Source: Chitinophaga sp. H8
GTDB lineage: Bacteria; Bacteroidota; Bacteroidia; Chitinophagales; Chitinophagaceae
Length of the DNA stretch: 64,000 nucleotides
Assembly (NCBI RefSeq): GCF_040567655.1
Contig: NZ_JBEXAC010000003.1
Coordinates: 124,001 to 188,000, forward strand
Direction of reading: 5' to 3'
Made by a program: the position numbers and the translations under genes. Positions 16,381 to 25,625 of this stretch are shown piece by piece (position 1 is the stretch's first letter; the number at the start of each line of letters is the position of its first letter). The notes under the pieces are model-generated. The model saw only the letters and a list, made by a program, of their open reading frames with translations, did not search any database and was not told the origin of the DNA.

Positions 16381-17430
16381 ATGACATTATTAAGTATAGA
16401 CTGGTTTTTTATCCTGGAAAAGATATTGCTCATTGCAGCAGTATTGGGAGTATCCCTGATGGTGGCGATGTATGCTACCTGGGGTGAAAGAAAAGTAGCG
16501 GCTGTTATTCAGGACAGGCGTGGTCCCAACAGGGCTGGCCCGTTTGGTTTATTGCAACCGCTGGCAGATGGTGGTAAGCTCTTCTTTAAGGAAGAGATCA
16601 TTCCTACCAACTCCAATAAGTTTATGTTTATCCTGGGACCCTCTATCGCTATGATGGTGGCCTGTATGACCAGTGCTGTCATTCCCTGGGGCGACACCTT
16701 AACCTTTGGTGATTATTCTTTCTCCCTGCAGATTGCAGATGTGAACATCGGGATTCTGTACCTTTTTGGAGTAGTGAGTCTGGGAGTATATGGTATCATG
16801 ATCGGAGGCTGGGCATCCAACAATAAATATTCCCTGCTGGCGTCTGTACGTGCGGCTTCCCAGATCATTTCCTATGAGCTGGCATTCGGTATTTCATTGA
16901 TTGCCCTGCTGATGCTGACCGGCACTTTAAGTATTAAGGAAATTGTAGAACAGCAACGTCAGAGTGGTATCTGGAATGTGATCTATCAGCCACTGGGATT
17001 CCTCATTTTCCTGATCTGTTCTTTTGCAGAATGTAACCGTACACCGTTTGACTTACCGGAAGCAGAAAATGAACTGAACGGTGGTTATCACCTGGAATAT
17101 TCTTCCATGAAGCTGGGCTTTTACCTGTTTGCGGAATACATCAATATGTTTATCAGCTCTGCGCTGATGTCCAGCCTGTATTTCGGTGGTTACAGTTTCC
17201 CTGGTATGGATAGCCTGGGACTGAGCCCTAATCTGCTGACAGTAATAGGAGTAATTGTACTCTTTATTAAAATTATCTTCTTCCTGTTCCTGTTTATGTG
17301 GGTGCGTTGGACCATTCCAAGATTCCGTTATGACCAGCTGATGCGTTTAGGTTGGAAGATTCTGATTCCGCTGGCCTTATTGAACATGCTCATTACCGGT
17401 GCAGTGGTATTATTCCGTCAGGGATTATAA
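16381..17430 (+). CDS. nuoH: NADH-quinone oxidoreductase subunit H
   Basis: NuoH is the membrane subunit that, with NuoB and NuoD, forms the entry to the quinone tunnel. The 349-residue protein has about eight membrane helices and the conserved loops GERKVAAVIQDRRGPNRAGP (about 40-59) and AECNRTPFDLPEAENEL (about 217-233), with the acidic residues thought to couple quinone chemistry to proton pumping. Order and length are normal. The gap to nuoI is 91 bp. Confidence 0.96.
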   Translation: MTLLSIDWFFILEKILLIAAVLGVSLMVAMYATWGERKVAAVIQDRRGPNRAGPFGLLQPLADGGKLFFKEEIIPTNSNKFMFILGPSIAMMVACMTSAVIPWGDTLTFGDYSFSLQIADVNIGILYLFGVVSLGVYGIMIGGWASNNKYSLLASVRAASQIISYELAFGISLIALLMLTGTLSIKEIVEQQRQSGIWNVIYQPLGFLIFLICSFAECNRTPFDLPEAENELNGGYHLEYSSMKLGFYLFAEYINMFISSALMSSLYFGGYSFPGMDSLGLSPNLLTVIGVIVLFIKIIFFLFLFMWVRWTIPRFRYDQLMRLGWKILIPLALLNMLITGAVVLFRQGL

Positions 17431-17521
17431 TAAGTAAGGAAAAATGAACCGGGCAACCGGCTAATTATAAAAAATATATACCTGCAGGTATACTCAGGCA
17501 GGTAACAAACAAGCATACATT

Positions 17522-18031
17522 ATGCAAGCATTAACCAATAGGGCAAAAGCAGTAGACCGCAGGCCAATGAGCTTTGCGGAAAAAATGTATCTGCCTGCCA
17601 TTTTTAAGGGAATGGCGATAACGTTTAAGCATATATTCCAGAAGAAAAGCACCATCAGCTATCCGGAGCAAAAGCGTCCGTTCAGCCCGGTGTTTCGTGG
17701 ATTGCAGATATTGAACCGTGACGAAGAGGGCCGTGAAAGATGTACTGCCTGCGGGTTGTGCGCAGTAGCCTGTCCTGCTGAAGCAATCACTATGGAAGCG
17801 GCAGAAAGGAAACCAGGTGAAGAGCATCTGTATCGTGAGGAAAAGTATGCTGCTAAATATGAAATCAATATGCTGCGTTGCATCTTCTGTGGTTTTTGTG
17901 AAGAGGCTTGTCCTAAAGATGCGGTTTACCTGAGTGAAACATTTGCGCCTTCCAATTTTCAGCGTAAGGGCTTTATCTATGGAAAAGATGATCTGCTGAT
18001 CCCTCATCCGAAAGACAACCAAACAAAGTAG
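17522..18031 (+). CDS. nuoI: NADH-quinone oxidoreductase subunit I
   Basis: NuoI carries the two [4Fe-4S] clusters N6a and N6b that connect NuoG to NuoB. In this 169-residue ferredoxin-like protein both CxxCxxCxxxCP motifs are intact: Cys74, 77, 80, 84 and Cys120, 123, 126, 130. The N-terminal helix region (to about residue 45) fits attachment to the membrane arm. The start is an ATG in the normal position after nuoH. Confidence 0.95.
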   Translation: MQALTNRAKAVDRRPMSFAEKMYLPAIFKGMAITFKHIFQKKSTISYPEQKRPFSPVFRGLQILNRDEEGRERCTACGLCAVACPAEAITMEAAERKPGEEHLYREEKYAAKYEINMLRCIFCGFCEEACPKDAVYLSETFAPSNFQRKGFIYGKDDLLIPHPKDNQTK

Positions 18032-18074
18032 TATCTGTATTAATAAAACCATACAATAGACAAACATAGCAGAG

Positions 18075-18572
18075 ATGGGAATGAGTATACAACAAATAGT
18101 TTTCATGGTGCTTTCAGTAGTAGCACTGGTTTCTGCACTGGGTGTAGTACTGAGTAAAAACCCGGTAACCAGCGTGTTGTGCCTGATCATTACCTTCTTT
18201 ACCATAGCAGGGCATTATGTAATGCTGAATGCACAGTTCCTGGCAGTAGTACATATCATTGTATATGCAGGTGCTATAATGGTATTGTTCCTTTTTGTGA
18301 TGATGCTGATGAATATGAATGCGGAAATGGAACCACAAAAGCGGAACTGGCTGAAATATGCAGGGGCTATCAGTGGAGGTGCCTTACTGGTGATACTGGT
18401 AGCAGCGCTGAGAGATGCCAATATGCCTGCTGTTCAACCCGGCTCCAATGAGATCGGGCTTATTGAAAACCTTGGTAAAACCCTGTTTACAACCTATGTG
18501 ATGCCTTTTGAAGTGAGCAGCATTCTTTTCCTGAGTGCCATGGTAGGAGCAGTCGTTATCGGGAAAAAATAA
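18075..18572 (+). CDS. nuoJ: NADH-quinone oxidoreductase subunit J
   Basis: NuoJ is a membrane-arm subunit with five helices. The 165-residue protein shows them at about 5-25, 30-50, 55-78, 92-112 and 142-162. The conserved third-helix segment AVVHIIVYAGAIMVLFLFVM is present and is typical of the family, including the pi-bulge region important for coupling. An in-frame ATG two codons downstream is an alternative start. The gene sits directly before nuoK in the conserved order. Confidence 0.94.
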   Translation: MGMSIQQIVFMVLSVVALVSALGVVLSKNPVTSVLCLIITFFTIAGHYVMLNAQFLAVVHIIVYAGAIMVLFLFVMMLMNMNAEMEPQKRNWLKYAGAISGGALLVILVAALRDANMPAVQPGSNEIGLIENLGKTLFTTYVMPFEVSSILFLSAMVGAVVIGKK

Positions 18573-18613
18573 GGGTAATTCATCATTGATCATTAGAAAT
18601 TGAAAATTATTAT

Positions 18614-18931
18614 ATGCCGGTTCAATACTATATTTTCTTAAGCATAGCCTTGTTTTGCATAGGTATAATGGGCGTACTGGTACGCAGAAATGCGATTATC
18701 GTTTTTATGTGCATTGAACTGATGCTGAATGCCGTGAATTTATTAATGGTAACCTTTTCTAAAATGTGGGCAGATGCAGGACGGGTAGATGCAGCCGGCG
18801 CCCAGATTTTCGTGTTTTTCATTATGGTGGTAGCTGCAGCCGAAGTAGCGGTGGGACTGGCTATCATAGTAATGGTATACAGAAACACACATTCTGTAGA
18901 CATCAATATCCTCAACAGGTTGAAGAATTGA
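18614..18931 (+). CDS. nuoK: NADH-quinone oxidoreductase subunit K
   Basis: NuoK is a three-helix subunit related to MrpC of Na+/H+ antiporters and takes part in proton translocation. The 105-residue protein has the usual length. Helix 2 carries the conserved glutamate in [11 protein letters not shown] (about 34-44), and helix 3 carries the second one in [11 protein letters not shown] (about 73-83). These membrane-buried glutamates are essential in characterised complexes. Confidence 0.95.
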   Translation: MPVQYYIFLSIALFCIGIMGVLVRRNAIIVFMCIELMLNAVNLLMVTFSKMWADAGRVDAAGAQIFVFFIMVVAAAEVAVGLAIIVMVYRNTHSVDINILNRLKN

Positions 18932-19038
18932 TGTGGTACCGTTGAGGGATCATCAATAAAAGGAACAATTGAAATAACGTAATGGTCTGTGGCCTGTCAT
19001 TATGGTGCATAGACGGTTAACTAAATACCGATTCGTAA

Positions 19039-20937
19039 ATGATTAATCTAGTTTGGCTGGTACCATTATTACCATTATTAGGATTCCTGGTTAATGGATT
19101 AGGGAGGAGGTTCTTATCCAAATCCCTGGTAGGTGTGATTGGAAGTGGTGCAGTGTTGGCTGCTTTTGCAGTGAGCGTAATGATATTCCTGGAAGTAAAA
19201 GCTCCCGGGTTTACTCCGCAGGTGGTAACCCTGTTTGATTTCATTAGTGCAGGCACCCTGCATATTCCTTTTGCATTTCAGGTAGATCAGCTGAGTGCTT
19301 TATTCCTGCTTATTATTACAGGAGTAGGTACACTCATTCACATCTATTCTACTGTTTACATGAAGGAAGAAACAGATGAAAGTTTTGCACGGTATTTTGC
19401 CTATCTCAACCTGTTTATCTTCTCCATGCTCATATTGGTGCTGGGTGCCAACTTTGTGATGATGTTCATCGGATGGGAAGGAGTAGGTTTATGCTCCTAT
19501 CTGCTGATCGGTTTCTGGTTTAAGAATACGAACTATAACAATGCTGCGAAGAAAGCCTTTATCATGAACCGCATTGGTGACCTGGGCTTTCTACTGGGTA
19601 TTTTCTTCATGATCACCCAATTCGGATCGGTTACTTTCTCTGAAGTATTTCAGAAAGCAGCTACCCTGGGGATGAATGACCCGGTTATTGTAGCTATGAC
19701 GATGCTGTTGTTTGTAGGTGCTATGGGTAAATCTGCACAGATTCCGTTATACACCTGGTTGCCGGATGCGATGGCGGGTCCTACACCGGTATCTGCCCTG
19801 ATCCACGCAGCTACGATGGTTACGGCAGGTATTTATATGATTGCACGTAGCAACGTCCTGTTTACCCTGGCTCCATGCATACAGACTGTAATTGCGATAA
19901 TAGGGCTGGCTACCGCTTTACTGGCAGCTTCCATCGCTTTAAAGCAAAACGATATTAAGAAGGTATTGGCTTATTCTACTGTAAGCCAGCTGGGTTATAT
20001 GTTCCTGGCATTAGGTGTGGGCGCTTATACAGCAGCAGTGTTTCACGTAATGACGCATGCCTTCTTTAAAGCCCTGATGTTCCTTGGTTCCGGTTCTGTG
20101 ATTCATGCGATGGGCGGAGAACAGGATATCCGTAAAATGGGAGGCCTGAAGAAATTCATGCCTACCACCAGCTGGACTTTCCTGGTTGGTTGTCTGGCCA
20201 TTGCAGGTATACCGGGTTTATCCGGTTTCTTCTCTAAGGATGAGATCCTGGCACATACTTTTGCTGCCAACAAACTGATGTATGCCCTGGCACTTGCTGG
20301 TGCGCTGATGACTGCTTTCTACATGTTCCGTTTATACTACATTACTTTCTGTGGTAAGTTCCGCGGCACGCATGAGCAGGAACATCATTTACATGAGAGC
20401 CCTGCAGCAATGACCATTCCACTGATCATACTGGCAGTATTATCTATTGCAGGTGGTTATGTAGGATTACCAGAAGTATTTGGTGTAAAACATGTACTGG
20501 GTGAATATCTGGCACCCATCTTTGCACCTTCTGCACCTTTTGCAGCTACACATCATTTAAGCCACAGCACAGAATGGATCCTGATGGGCCTGAGCACTGT
20601 ACTGGTAATTGTATTTATACTACTGGCACGCAAGCAGTTTATTGCTTACCAGGATAATGGCAAGGAGAATACCGGCCTGGCTAAGGTACTGGAAAACAAA
20701 TGGTATGTGGATGAGCTGTATGATGCTATCATTGTTAAACCTTTAATGGCATTGTCTCAATTCTTCCAGGATGTAATTGAAAAAGCAGGTATTGACCGGT
20801 TGGTGAATGGAGTAGGCCGTGGTGTACAATGGGGAAGCCAGCAAATACGCCTGGTGCAAACCGGACAGGTGGGCTTTTACATATTCGCCATGGTAATTGG
20901 TATGATTATATTATTCGTGATAGGGTTTATATTATAA
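19039..20937 (+). CDS. nuoL: NADH-quinone oxidoreductase subunit L
   Basis: NuoL is the distal antiporter-like proton-pumping subunit. At 632 residues it has the expected length, about fourteen core helices plus the C-terminal extension with the long lateral helix (about residues 540-610) and a final anchor helix. Family signatures include MFIGWEGVGLCSYLLIGFW (glutamate of the pump centre), the broken-helix region TWLPDAMAGPTPVSALIHAA, and HAFFKALMFLGSGSVIHAM. The start codon ATG follows nuoK by 107 bp. Confidence 0.96.
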   Translation: MINLVWLVPLLPLLGFLVNGLGRRFLSKSLVGVIGSGAVLAAFAVSVMIFLEVKAPGFTPQVVTLFDFISAGTLHIPFAFQVDQLSALFLLIITGVGTLIHIYSTVYMKEETDESFARYFAYLNLFIFSMLILVLGANFVMMFIGWEGVGLCSYLLIGFWFKNTNYNNAAKKAFIMNRIGDLGFLLGIFFMITQFGSVTFSEVFQKAATLGMNDPVIVAMTMLLFVGAMGKSAQIPLYTWLPDAMAGPTPVSALIHAATMVTAGIYMIARSNVLFTLAPCIQTVIAIIGLATALLAASIALKQNDIKKVLAYSTVSQLGYMFLALGVGAYTAAVFHVMTHAFFKALMFLGSGSVIHAMGGEQDIRKMGGLKKFMPTTSWTFLVGCLAIAGIPGLSGFFSKDEILAHTFAANKLMYALALAGALMTAFYMFRLYYITFCGKFRGTHEQEHHLHESPAAMTIPLIILAVLSIAGGYVGLPEVFGVKHVLGEYLAPIFAPSAPFAATHHLSHSTEWILMGLSTVLVIVFILLARKQFIAYQDNGKENTGLAKVLENKWYVDELYDAIIVKPLMALSQFFQDVIEKAGIDRLVNGVGRGVQWGSQQIRLVQTGQVGFYIFAMVIGMIILFVIGFIL

Positions 20938-20970
20938 ATCAATAGCTGAAGTTACAAGCGCAAGATAATT

Positions 20971-22410
20971 ATGTTGACAGTATTACTAATATTGATTCCT
21001 TTAATTGCAGGCCTGCTTACATTTGGCCTCAAGGGATCCGGGCCTAAAGTGCTGGGCATGATAGCATCCCTGGCTTCTGTGGCAGTAGCGTTGGGTGCCT
21101 TATTCCAATTCCGGACAGCGCCGGAAGGATTACACTTAACCGCTAACTGGATTCCACAATTGGGAAGTCAGTTTAACGTAGGATTAGATGGAATGGGCGT
21201 GATGCTCTGTTTACTTACTGCTATTTCCTTCCTGGTTATTTTTATTACGATCTATACAAGGGAGTACGAACGTGCTAACAGTTTTTATGGCCTGATGTTA
21301 TTATCCCAGGCTGGTCTGATCGGTGTATTTACCGCTTATGATGCCCTGTTGTTCTACTTCTTCTGGGAGCTGGCATTGATCCCTGTTTATTTCCTTTGCT
21401 CCATGTGGGGCGGCGAAAAACGCATACCTGTTACTTTTAAGTTCTTTGTGTATACGTTCCTGGGATCACTCTTAATGCTGGTAGGGTTGATTTATCTGTA
21501 TACCCAGACTCCGGGCGACAAGTCTTTCAGCTGGACTGCTTTCACCACCCTTAATCTGGCTGCGGGTGAGCAGTCCTGGTTATTCTGGTTGTTTTTTGTA
21601 GCCTTTGCGATTAAAATGCCCATTTTTCCGTTCCATACCTGGCAGCCGGATACCTATGAGCAATCACCCACCCCTGTTACAATGGTACTTTCCGGTATCA
21701 TGGTAAAAATGGGCTTGTTTGGTGTGATCCGCTGGGTATTACCCGTATTGCCACAGGGCGCCGCCATGTGGGCGGATGTAGCTATTGTATTATCCATCAT
21801 TGGTATTATATATGCTTCCTGCATTGCCATTATGCAGCAGGATCTGAAAAGGCTGATTGCTTATTCTTCTATTGCACATATCGGTTTAATGTGTGCCGCC
21901 ATATTTGCTAATAATGATCAGAGTCTGCAAGGCGTACAGGTGCAGATGTTTAACCATGGTATTAATATCATCGGGATGTGGATCATTGTTGAAATTATCC
22001 AGCAGCGTCTGAACGTGAAGAATATGAATGACCTGGGGGGGATCGCACAGGTGGCTCCACGTATGGCTATTTTCCTGGTAATCATCAGTCTGGCAAATAT
22101 TGGATTACCACTCACGAATGGTTTCATCGGAGAATTCTTAATGTTCAGCGGATTGTTTCAATACAATGGATGGTTTATGGCAGTAGCTGGTCTGGGAATT
22201 ATTCTGGCTGCGGTATACACCCTGAATATGATTCAGCGGGTGATGTTTGGAGAAAGTAATACCCTGACTGCCAAGACTACCGATCTGCAAGGTGGAGAAT
22301 TGCTGGCATTGAGCCTGGTGGTGATCCTGATTCTTGTATTGGGGGTATATCCAAAGCCTATGCTGGATTTGGTTAGCAGCACTACGGAAGTGGTAAACAA
22401 GGTGTTTTAG
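20971..22410 (+). CDS. nuoM: NADH-quinone oxidoreductase subunit M
   Basis: NuoM is the second antiporter-like proton-pumping subunit of the membrane arm. The 479-residue protein has about fourteen helices. The conserved FFWELALIPVYFLCSMWGG (about 130-148, with the pump glutamate) and FHTWQPDTYEQSPTPVTM (about 221-238) identify it as NuoM rather than NuoL or NuoN. It starts 33 bp after nuoL. Confidence 0.95.
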   Translation: MLTVLLILIPLIAGLLTFGLKGSGPKVLGMIASLASVAVALGALFQFRTAPEGLHLTANWIPQLGSQFNVGLDGMGVMLCLLTAISFLVIFITIYTREYERANSFYGLMLLSQAGLIGVFTAYDALLFYFFWELALIPVYFLCSMWGGEKRIPVTFKFFVYTFLGSLLMLVGLIYLYTQTPGDKSFSWTAFTTLNLAAGEQSWLFWLFFVAFAIKMPIFPFHTWQPDTYEQSPTPVTMVLSGIMVKMGLFGVIRWVLPVLPQGAAMWADVAIVLSIIGIIYASCIAIMQQDLKRLIAYSSIAHIGLMCAAIFANNDQSLQGVQVQMFNHGINIIGMWIIVEIIQQRLNVKNMNDLGGIAQVAPRMAIFLVIISLANIGLPLTNGFIGEFLMFSGLFQYNGWFMAVAGLGIILAAVYTLNMIQRVMFGESNTLTAKTTDLQGGELLALSLVVILILVLGVYPKPMLDLVSSTTEVVNKVF

Positions 22411-22481
22411 AATAAAAAGGAAAGAAGCGGGGTATTTTACCTTTTACTTTTTTCATTTTAAGTTTTTTGTAAGACAAGAAT

Positions 22482-23855
22482 ATGAATGCACTAATTTCTA
22501 CGGCTTTATCGGGCGTTTTAATGATGTTTGTTGGTTTATTTGTAAGCAATAAGCAACAGATCAAGTATTTTGCCATAGCGGCGGTGATCATCGCTTTTGT
22601 AGCTAACCTGCTGGAGTGCCCTGGATTGCAAGGCGGTAGCCGTATTTACTATGGCATGATAGAAGTAAGCCAGTTCAGTATATTGTTTAATGCAGTAGCA
22701 TTAGGCGCTACCCTTTTATATTTTATATTATCCGGTCGTGAGTTTGAGAAAGTGGGAGAGCATGTGGCGGATTATTTTGGACTGGTGTTTTTCATTTTAG
22801 CAGGGATTACCCTGGCAGCTTCTTTCAGCAATATGCTGATGTTGTTCCTGGCTATTGAAATTATATCTATTCCTCAATATGTTCTGGCAGGTAGCGATAA
22901 GCAGAATCTGAAAAGCAGTGAAGCAGGTCTGAAGTACTTCCTGATGGGAGCTTTCTCTACCGGTATCATGCTGATGGGTATTACCCTCATTTATGGCGCA
23001 GCAGGTACTTTCAATATTGCAGAACTGGGGCTGGGCACCGGCAGTATTCACCCGCTGGCCCTCTGTGGTATTATCCTGCTGGCATTTGCACTTTCTTTTA
23101 AAGTATCTGCGGTACCTTTTCATTTCTGGACACCAGATGTATATGATGGTTCACCTACCGTTTTCACTTCTTTTATGGCTACCGTTGTAAAAGCAGGTGG
23201 TTTCATTGCTTTCTTACGCATGTTCCACATCAGCTTTACAGGTGGTACCATCAGTGAGCACTGGTTGCTGATCCTGTCTATCATTGCTGCCTGCACGCTG
23301 ATTCTGGGTAACTTTACTGCTGTGTTCCAGCAAAGTGTAAAACGTATGCTGGCATACTCCAGTATTGCACAGGCAGGGTTTATGATGCTGGCAGTAATAG
23401 CCATGAATAAACTGGCCTCCCAGGGTATTATTTTATATGCAGCAGCATATAGCATTGCTACCATTGGGGTGTTTGCGGTACTCATGAAAATGAAGGATTA
23501 TACCTTTGAAGGATTTAACGGCCTTGCACGTAAATCGCCCTTATTAGCATTGGCTACCGCCATTTTCCTGTTTTCACTGGCAGGTATACCACTTACTGCA
23601 GGCTTTATGGCAAAGTACCTGGTACTGGCCGCAGCAGTGCAGGAAGGTAATTTACTCTGGCTGGTAATTATAGCAGTGGTTTGTGCGGCTATCAGTGCAT
23701 ACTATTATTTCAGGATCATTATAGCGATGTATTTCAAACAGGGTGATCCGGAAGTAGAGCCTGTGGGCAGTGGCTTCAAAGCAGCGTTAATACTGACTAT
23801 TGCTATTATAATTATACTGGGTGTATTCCCAGGGCTGGTGTTGCAGTTTGTATAA
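22482..23855 (+). CDS. nuoN: NADH-quinone oxidoreductase subunit N
   Basis: NuoN is the third antiporter-like subunit and the last gene of the nuo cluster. The 457-residue protein has about fourteen helices; MLMLFLAIEIISIPQYVLAG and the segment FHFWTPDVYDGSPTVFTSFM match the family. The stop is followed at once by the AGCT-rich inverted repeat, and a terminator 115 bp further on closes the operon. Together with nuoA-M it completes the 14-subunit set, with all proton-pumping and NADH-oxidising parts. Confidence 0.95.
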   Translation: MNALISTALSGVLMMFVGLFVSNKQQIKYFAIAAVIIAFVANLLECPGLQGGSRIYYGMIEVSQFSILFNAVALGATLLYFILSGREFEKVGEHVADYFGLVFFILAGITLAASFSNMLMLFLAIEIISIPQYVLAGSDKQNLKSSEAGLKYFLMGAFSTGIMLMGITLIYGAAGTFNIAELGLGTGSIHPLALCGIILLAFALSFKVSAVPFHFWTPDVYDGSPTVFTSFMATVVKAGGFIAFLRMFHISFTGGTISEHWLLILSIIAACTLILGNFTAVFQQSVKRMLAYSSIAQAGFMMLAVIAMNKLASQGIILYAAAYSIATIGVFAVLMKMKDYTFEGFNGLARKSPLLALATAIFLFSLAGIPLTAGFMAKYLVLAAAVQEGNLLWLVIIAVVCAAISAYYYFRIIIAMYFKQGDPEVEPVGSGFKAALILTIAIIIILGVFPGLVLQFV

Positions 23856-24166
23856 CAGCTTTTAGCTCTTAGCTTAAATGCAGCGAGTGAAAAAGAGCTG
23901 TTAGCTTTTAGACCTTAGCCTTTAGCTCAAATGCAGCAATTAACAAGTGAGAAAAAGTTTGATGATATTTAAAAGACGCCGGGACACCTGGCGTCTTTTT
24001 TTATACAGGTGGCCTATCCTGGACAGATCTTCGCATTTATTGACTCGAAGTACACAGCTACCGCTATTCTCTCAGGGCTTGTTCTACCAGCAAAAGGCTA
24101 AGGTCTAAAAGCTAACAGCTATTCTTGTTCCACCAGCTAAAGGCTAAAAGCCAAAAGCTAACCGCT
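23856..24166. repeat. AGCT-rich inverted-repeat element downstream of nuoN
   Basis: The 385-bp gap between nuoN and the next gene holds a nested inverted repeat. The inner arms are 28 bp and perfectly complementary (23896-23923 and 24093-24120); each is made of short units such as TTAGCTTTTAG. Outer, less perfect AGCT-rich arms lie at 23856-23875 and 24135-24165. Two copies of a shared motif AAATGCAGC(G)A occur on the left side (about 23876 and 23930). Related elements occur at 33526-33558 and 37647-37814. No open frame, transposase or target-site duplication was found, so the nature of the element is unknown. Confidence 0.8.
23971..24003 (+). terminator. Terminator of the nuo operon
   Basis: AAAAGACGCC (23971-23980) pairs with GGCGTCTTTT (23990-23999) and is followed by further Ts. 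It lies inside the loop of the surrounding inverted-repeat element, 115 bp after the nuoN stop. Confidence 0.8.
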
Positions 24167-24240
24167 ATTAAACCCTTTCATCCCAAAAAGGCATGTATTA
24201 CAATCTTAATTATACTAACTTTAGCTAGTAAGCGATAGTT

Positions 24241-25512
24241 ATGCATTTTCGTGATATATTTTCCCTGGCATTTCGTTCTGTAACCGGCAACCGGCTGCGT
24301 ACCGGGCTTACGGTAGCAATTATTGCCTTTGGTATTATGGCCCTGGTAGGGATTCTTACTGCTATTGACAGTATGAAGGGGAGTATTTATTCCAGTTTTG
24401 CCAGTATGGGAGCCAACAGCTTTTCTATCCGTAACCGGGAAATGATGATCCGGATGGGTAATGGGGATAAGGCTACCAAAGGAAATAAACGGACCAAAGT
24501 AAAAGCATCCAATCGCAATAAACCTATCAAGTACCAGGAAGCAGTTGCTTTCAAAGAAAGATATACCTTCCCGGCTTCCGTTAGCATTTCCTTCCGGGCT
24601 ACCGGGATTGCTACGGTATACAAAGGGGATAAAAAAACAAACCCTAATGTGCAGGTGATTGGCGGTGATGAAAACTACCTGAGCTTGTCTAACTATGACC
24701 TGCAGCAGGGGCGTAACCTGAACAAGCTGGATGTTGAATCAGGACGTAATGTAGCTATTCTGGGATCTGATGTGGCTAAAAAGCTCTTTGGGGAAGATTT
24801 TAAGGACATTATCAACAATACAGTGCGGGTGGGGGATATCCGTTACCGGGTAATAGGAGTATTGACCTCGAAGGGAAGCAGTAATATCATGAGTGCGGAT
24901 AATGTGGTGATCACTTCAGTAAACAATACCCGGAGGATCTTTGAACGCCCTAATGCTTCTTATCAGATAGGTGTTTCGGTAAAGGATATCACCCAGATGG
25001 ATGCAGCGGTGGGAGAGGCTACCGGTTTGCTGAGGATCATACGTGGGTTGGCATTCAATGAAGAAGAGAATTTTTACATCAGCAAGAGCGATAGTATTGC
25101 AGAAATGCTGTTTAAAAGCTTGAGTACGGTAACGGTGGCAGCCGCTTTTATCGGCTTTATTACCTTGTTTGGATCTGCTATTGGTTTAATGAATATCATG
25201 TTGGTATCGGTAGCAGAACGGACCCGGGAAATTGGTGTAAACAAAGCACTGGGAGCTACCAGCCATACTATCCGCAGCCAGTTTATTTATGAAGCCATTA
25301 TCATCAGTATTTCCGGGGGGATCCTGGGAGTTGTATTAGGGATGATGGTAGGTAATCTGGTTTCTGTTTTATTAAAAACCAGCTTTATTATCCCCTGGGT
25401 ATGGATTACCCTGGGTATATCTTTGTGTGCCGCTGTTGGGCTGGCATCAGGGATCTATCCCGCTGTCAAGGCCTCCCGCCTTGATCCTATTGTGGCGCTC
25501 CGCTACGAATAG
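24241..25512 (+). CDS. MacB/FtsX-type ABC transporter permease
   Basis: A 423-residue inner-membrane protein with the MacB layout: one N-terminal membrane helix (about 18-40), a large extracytoplasmic domain (about 45-285) and three C-terminal helices (about 298-320, 346-370 and 378-402). The segment SVAERTREIGVNKALGAT is the conserved FtsX-type cytoplasmic loop, and the end YPAVKASRLDPIVALRYE is also typical. Such permeases export lipoproteins, peptides or drugs, or signal to cell-wall hydrolases. No ATPase or periplasmic adaptor gene is next to it, so its partner must be encoded elsewhere. A near-consensus -7 box, TAACTTTA, lies at 24216-24223. Confidence 0.85.
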   Translation: MHFRDIFSLAFRSVTGNRLRTGLTVAIIAFGIMALVGILTAIDSMKGSIYSSFASMGANSFSIRNREMMIRMGNGDKATKGNKRTKVKASNRNKPIKYQEAVAFKERYTFPASVSISFRATGIATVYKGDKKTNPNVQVIGGDENYLSLSNYDLQQGRNLNKLDVESGRNVAILGSDVAKKLFGEDFKDIINNTVRVGDIRYRVIGVLTSKGSSNIMSADNVVITSVNNTRRIFERPNASYQIGVSVKDITQMDAAVGEATGLLRIIRGLAFNEEENFYISKSDSIAEMLFKSLSTVTVAAAFIGFITLFGSAIGLMNIMLVSVAERTREIGVNKALGATSHTIRSQFIYEAIIISISGGILGVVLGMMVGNLVSVLLKTSFIIPWVWITLGISLCAAVGLASGIYPAVKASRLDPIVALRYE

Positions 25513-25625
25513 GCTTTTATCGTGCTTTATTCTCCGGCTGCTTGCATAAGACGGGTGTAATAGATAACTTTAGTTCTGTGAGGGAGAAAAGGGAACAGAC
25601 TACGTTATGAAAAAAAGCACGTTAG

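Noticed and set aside
23856..24166. AGCT-rich repeats considered as a CRISPR array or as ends of an insertion sequence
   Set aside because: The units are very short and irregular, without spacers of constant length, and no cas gene, transposase or target-site duplication is visible.
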